From: Micromonospora avicenniae
GTDB taxonomy: Bacteria > Actinomycetota > Actinomycetes > Mycobacteriales > Micromonosporaceae
Assembly: GCF_900156065.1 (NCBI RefSeq)
Contig: NZ_FTNF01000001.1
Location: 644,054 to 708,053 of the forward strand
Length of the DNA: 64,000 nt
Direction of reading: 5' to 3'
A program made the translations under genes and the position numbers. Under the pieces are notes generated by a model. The model worked only from the letters and a program-made list of their open reading frames with translations. It was not told the DNA's origin and did not search any database. Below are positions 63,947 through 64,000 of the stretch, in pieces (within the stretch, counting starts at the first letter, position 1; every line of letters begins with the position of its first letter).

Positions 63947-64000
63947 GACGTAGATAGACGTGATGACGAAGGCCTCCGGTTGTGGAGTGGAGCTGTCTAG

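Overview
The window is very GC-rich chromosomal DNA with dense genes, frequent GTG starts, ATGA/GTGA stop-start overlaps and an actinobacterial gene set: WhiB-family protein, eukaryote-like Ser/Thr kinase, MCC-type acyl-CoA carboxylase and an arsA-arsA-wblA-ponA2 neighbourhood. The gene content and intergenic repeats suggest Micromonosporaceae (Micromonospora or a relative). That placement is an inference; no rRNA is present.

Region by region. 1-5.4 kb: acyl-CoA dehydrogenase (cut by the window edge), carboxyltransferase, biotin carboxylase/carrier and a second acyl-CoA dehydrogenase, consistent with branched-chain acyl-CoA (leucine/isovalerate) breakdown. 5.4-12 kb: membrane protein with a solute-binding protein, secreted TAP-like hydrolase, Ser/Thr kinase and small membrane proteins. 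12-26 kb: a block matching the mycobacterial Rv3677c-Rv3683 order (MBL hydrolase, RidA, DUF4177 protein, two ArsA-like ATPases, WhiB4/WblA, PonA2-like PBP, metallophosphoesterase). Here an adenylate cyclase/AAA-ATPase regulator is overlapped to the MBL gene. 26-33 kb: tRNA-Pro, a lone mraY, GNAT, glutaredoxin-like protein, LtrA, an MFS exporter and a CpdA-like phosphodiesterase. 33-39 kb: GAF-GGDEF protein, the lysC-asd operon with an internal lysC start, a lipoprotein and a nitroreductase-like protein. 39-46 kb: ArsR-type regulator, MFS, leuA with a leader peptide carrying four consecutive Leu codons, a drug exporter and a secreted HNH nuclease. 46-52.5 kb: a complete peptide ABC transporter operon. 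52.8-57 kb: recR-ybaB-dnaX, SRP RNA and tRNA-Ser(GGA). 57-59.5 kb: small hypothetical genes and a MarR/DUF1801 divergent pair.

59.5 kb to the end appears to be the left part of an integrated genomic island. At 59561-59616 lies a 3' fragment of a tRNA-Ser(CGA) gene on the minus strand, the usual footprint of tRNA-directed integration. Base composition then falls visibly. The island carries a tightly overlapped minus-strand operon of a ThsB-like TIR protein, a HIT-family protein and a small multi-pass membrane protein. Divergent from it is a second TIR protein with a C-terminal winged-helix-like region. I read this as a candidate anti-phage signalling module: TIR makes an NAD-derived signal, the membrane protein is the effector, and HIT may turn over the nucleotide signal. 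It is followed by a decayed GntR-HAD gene. This module is the most interesting content of the window.
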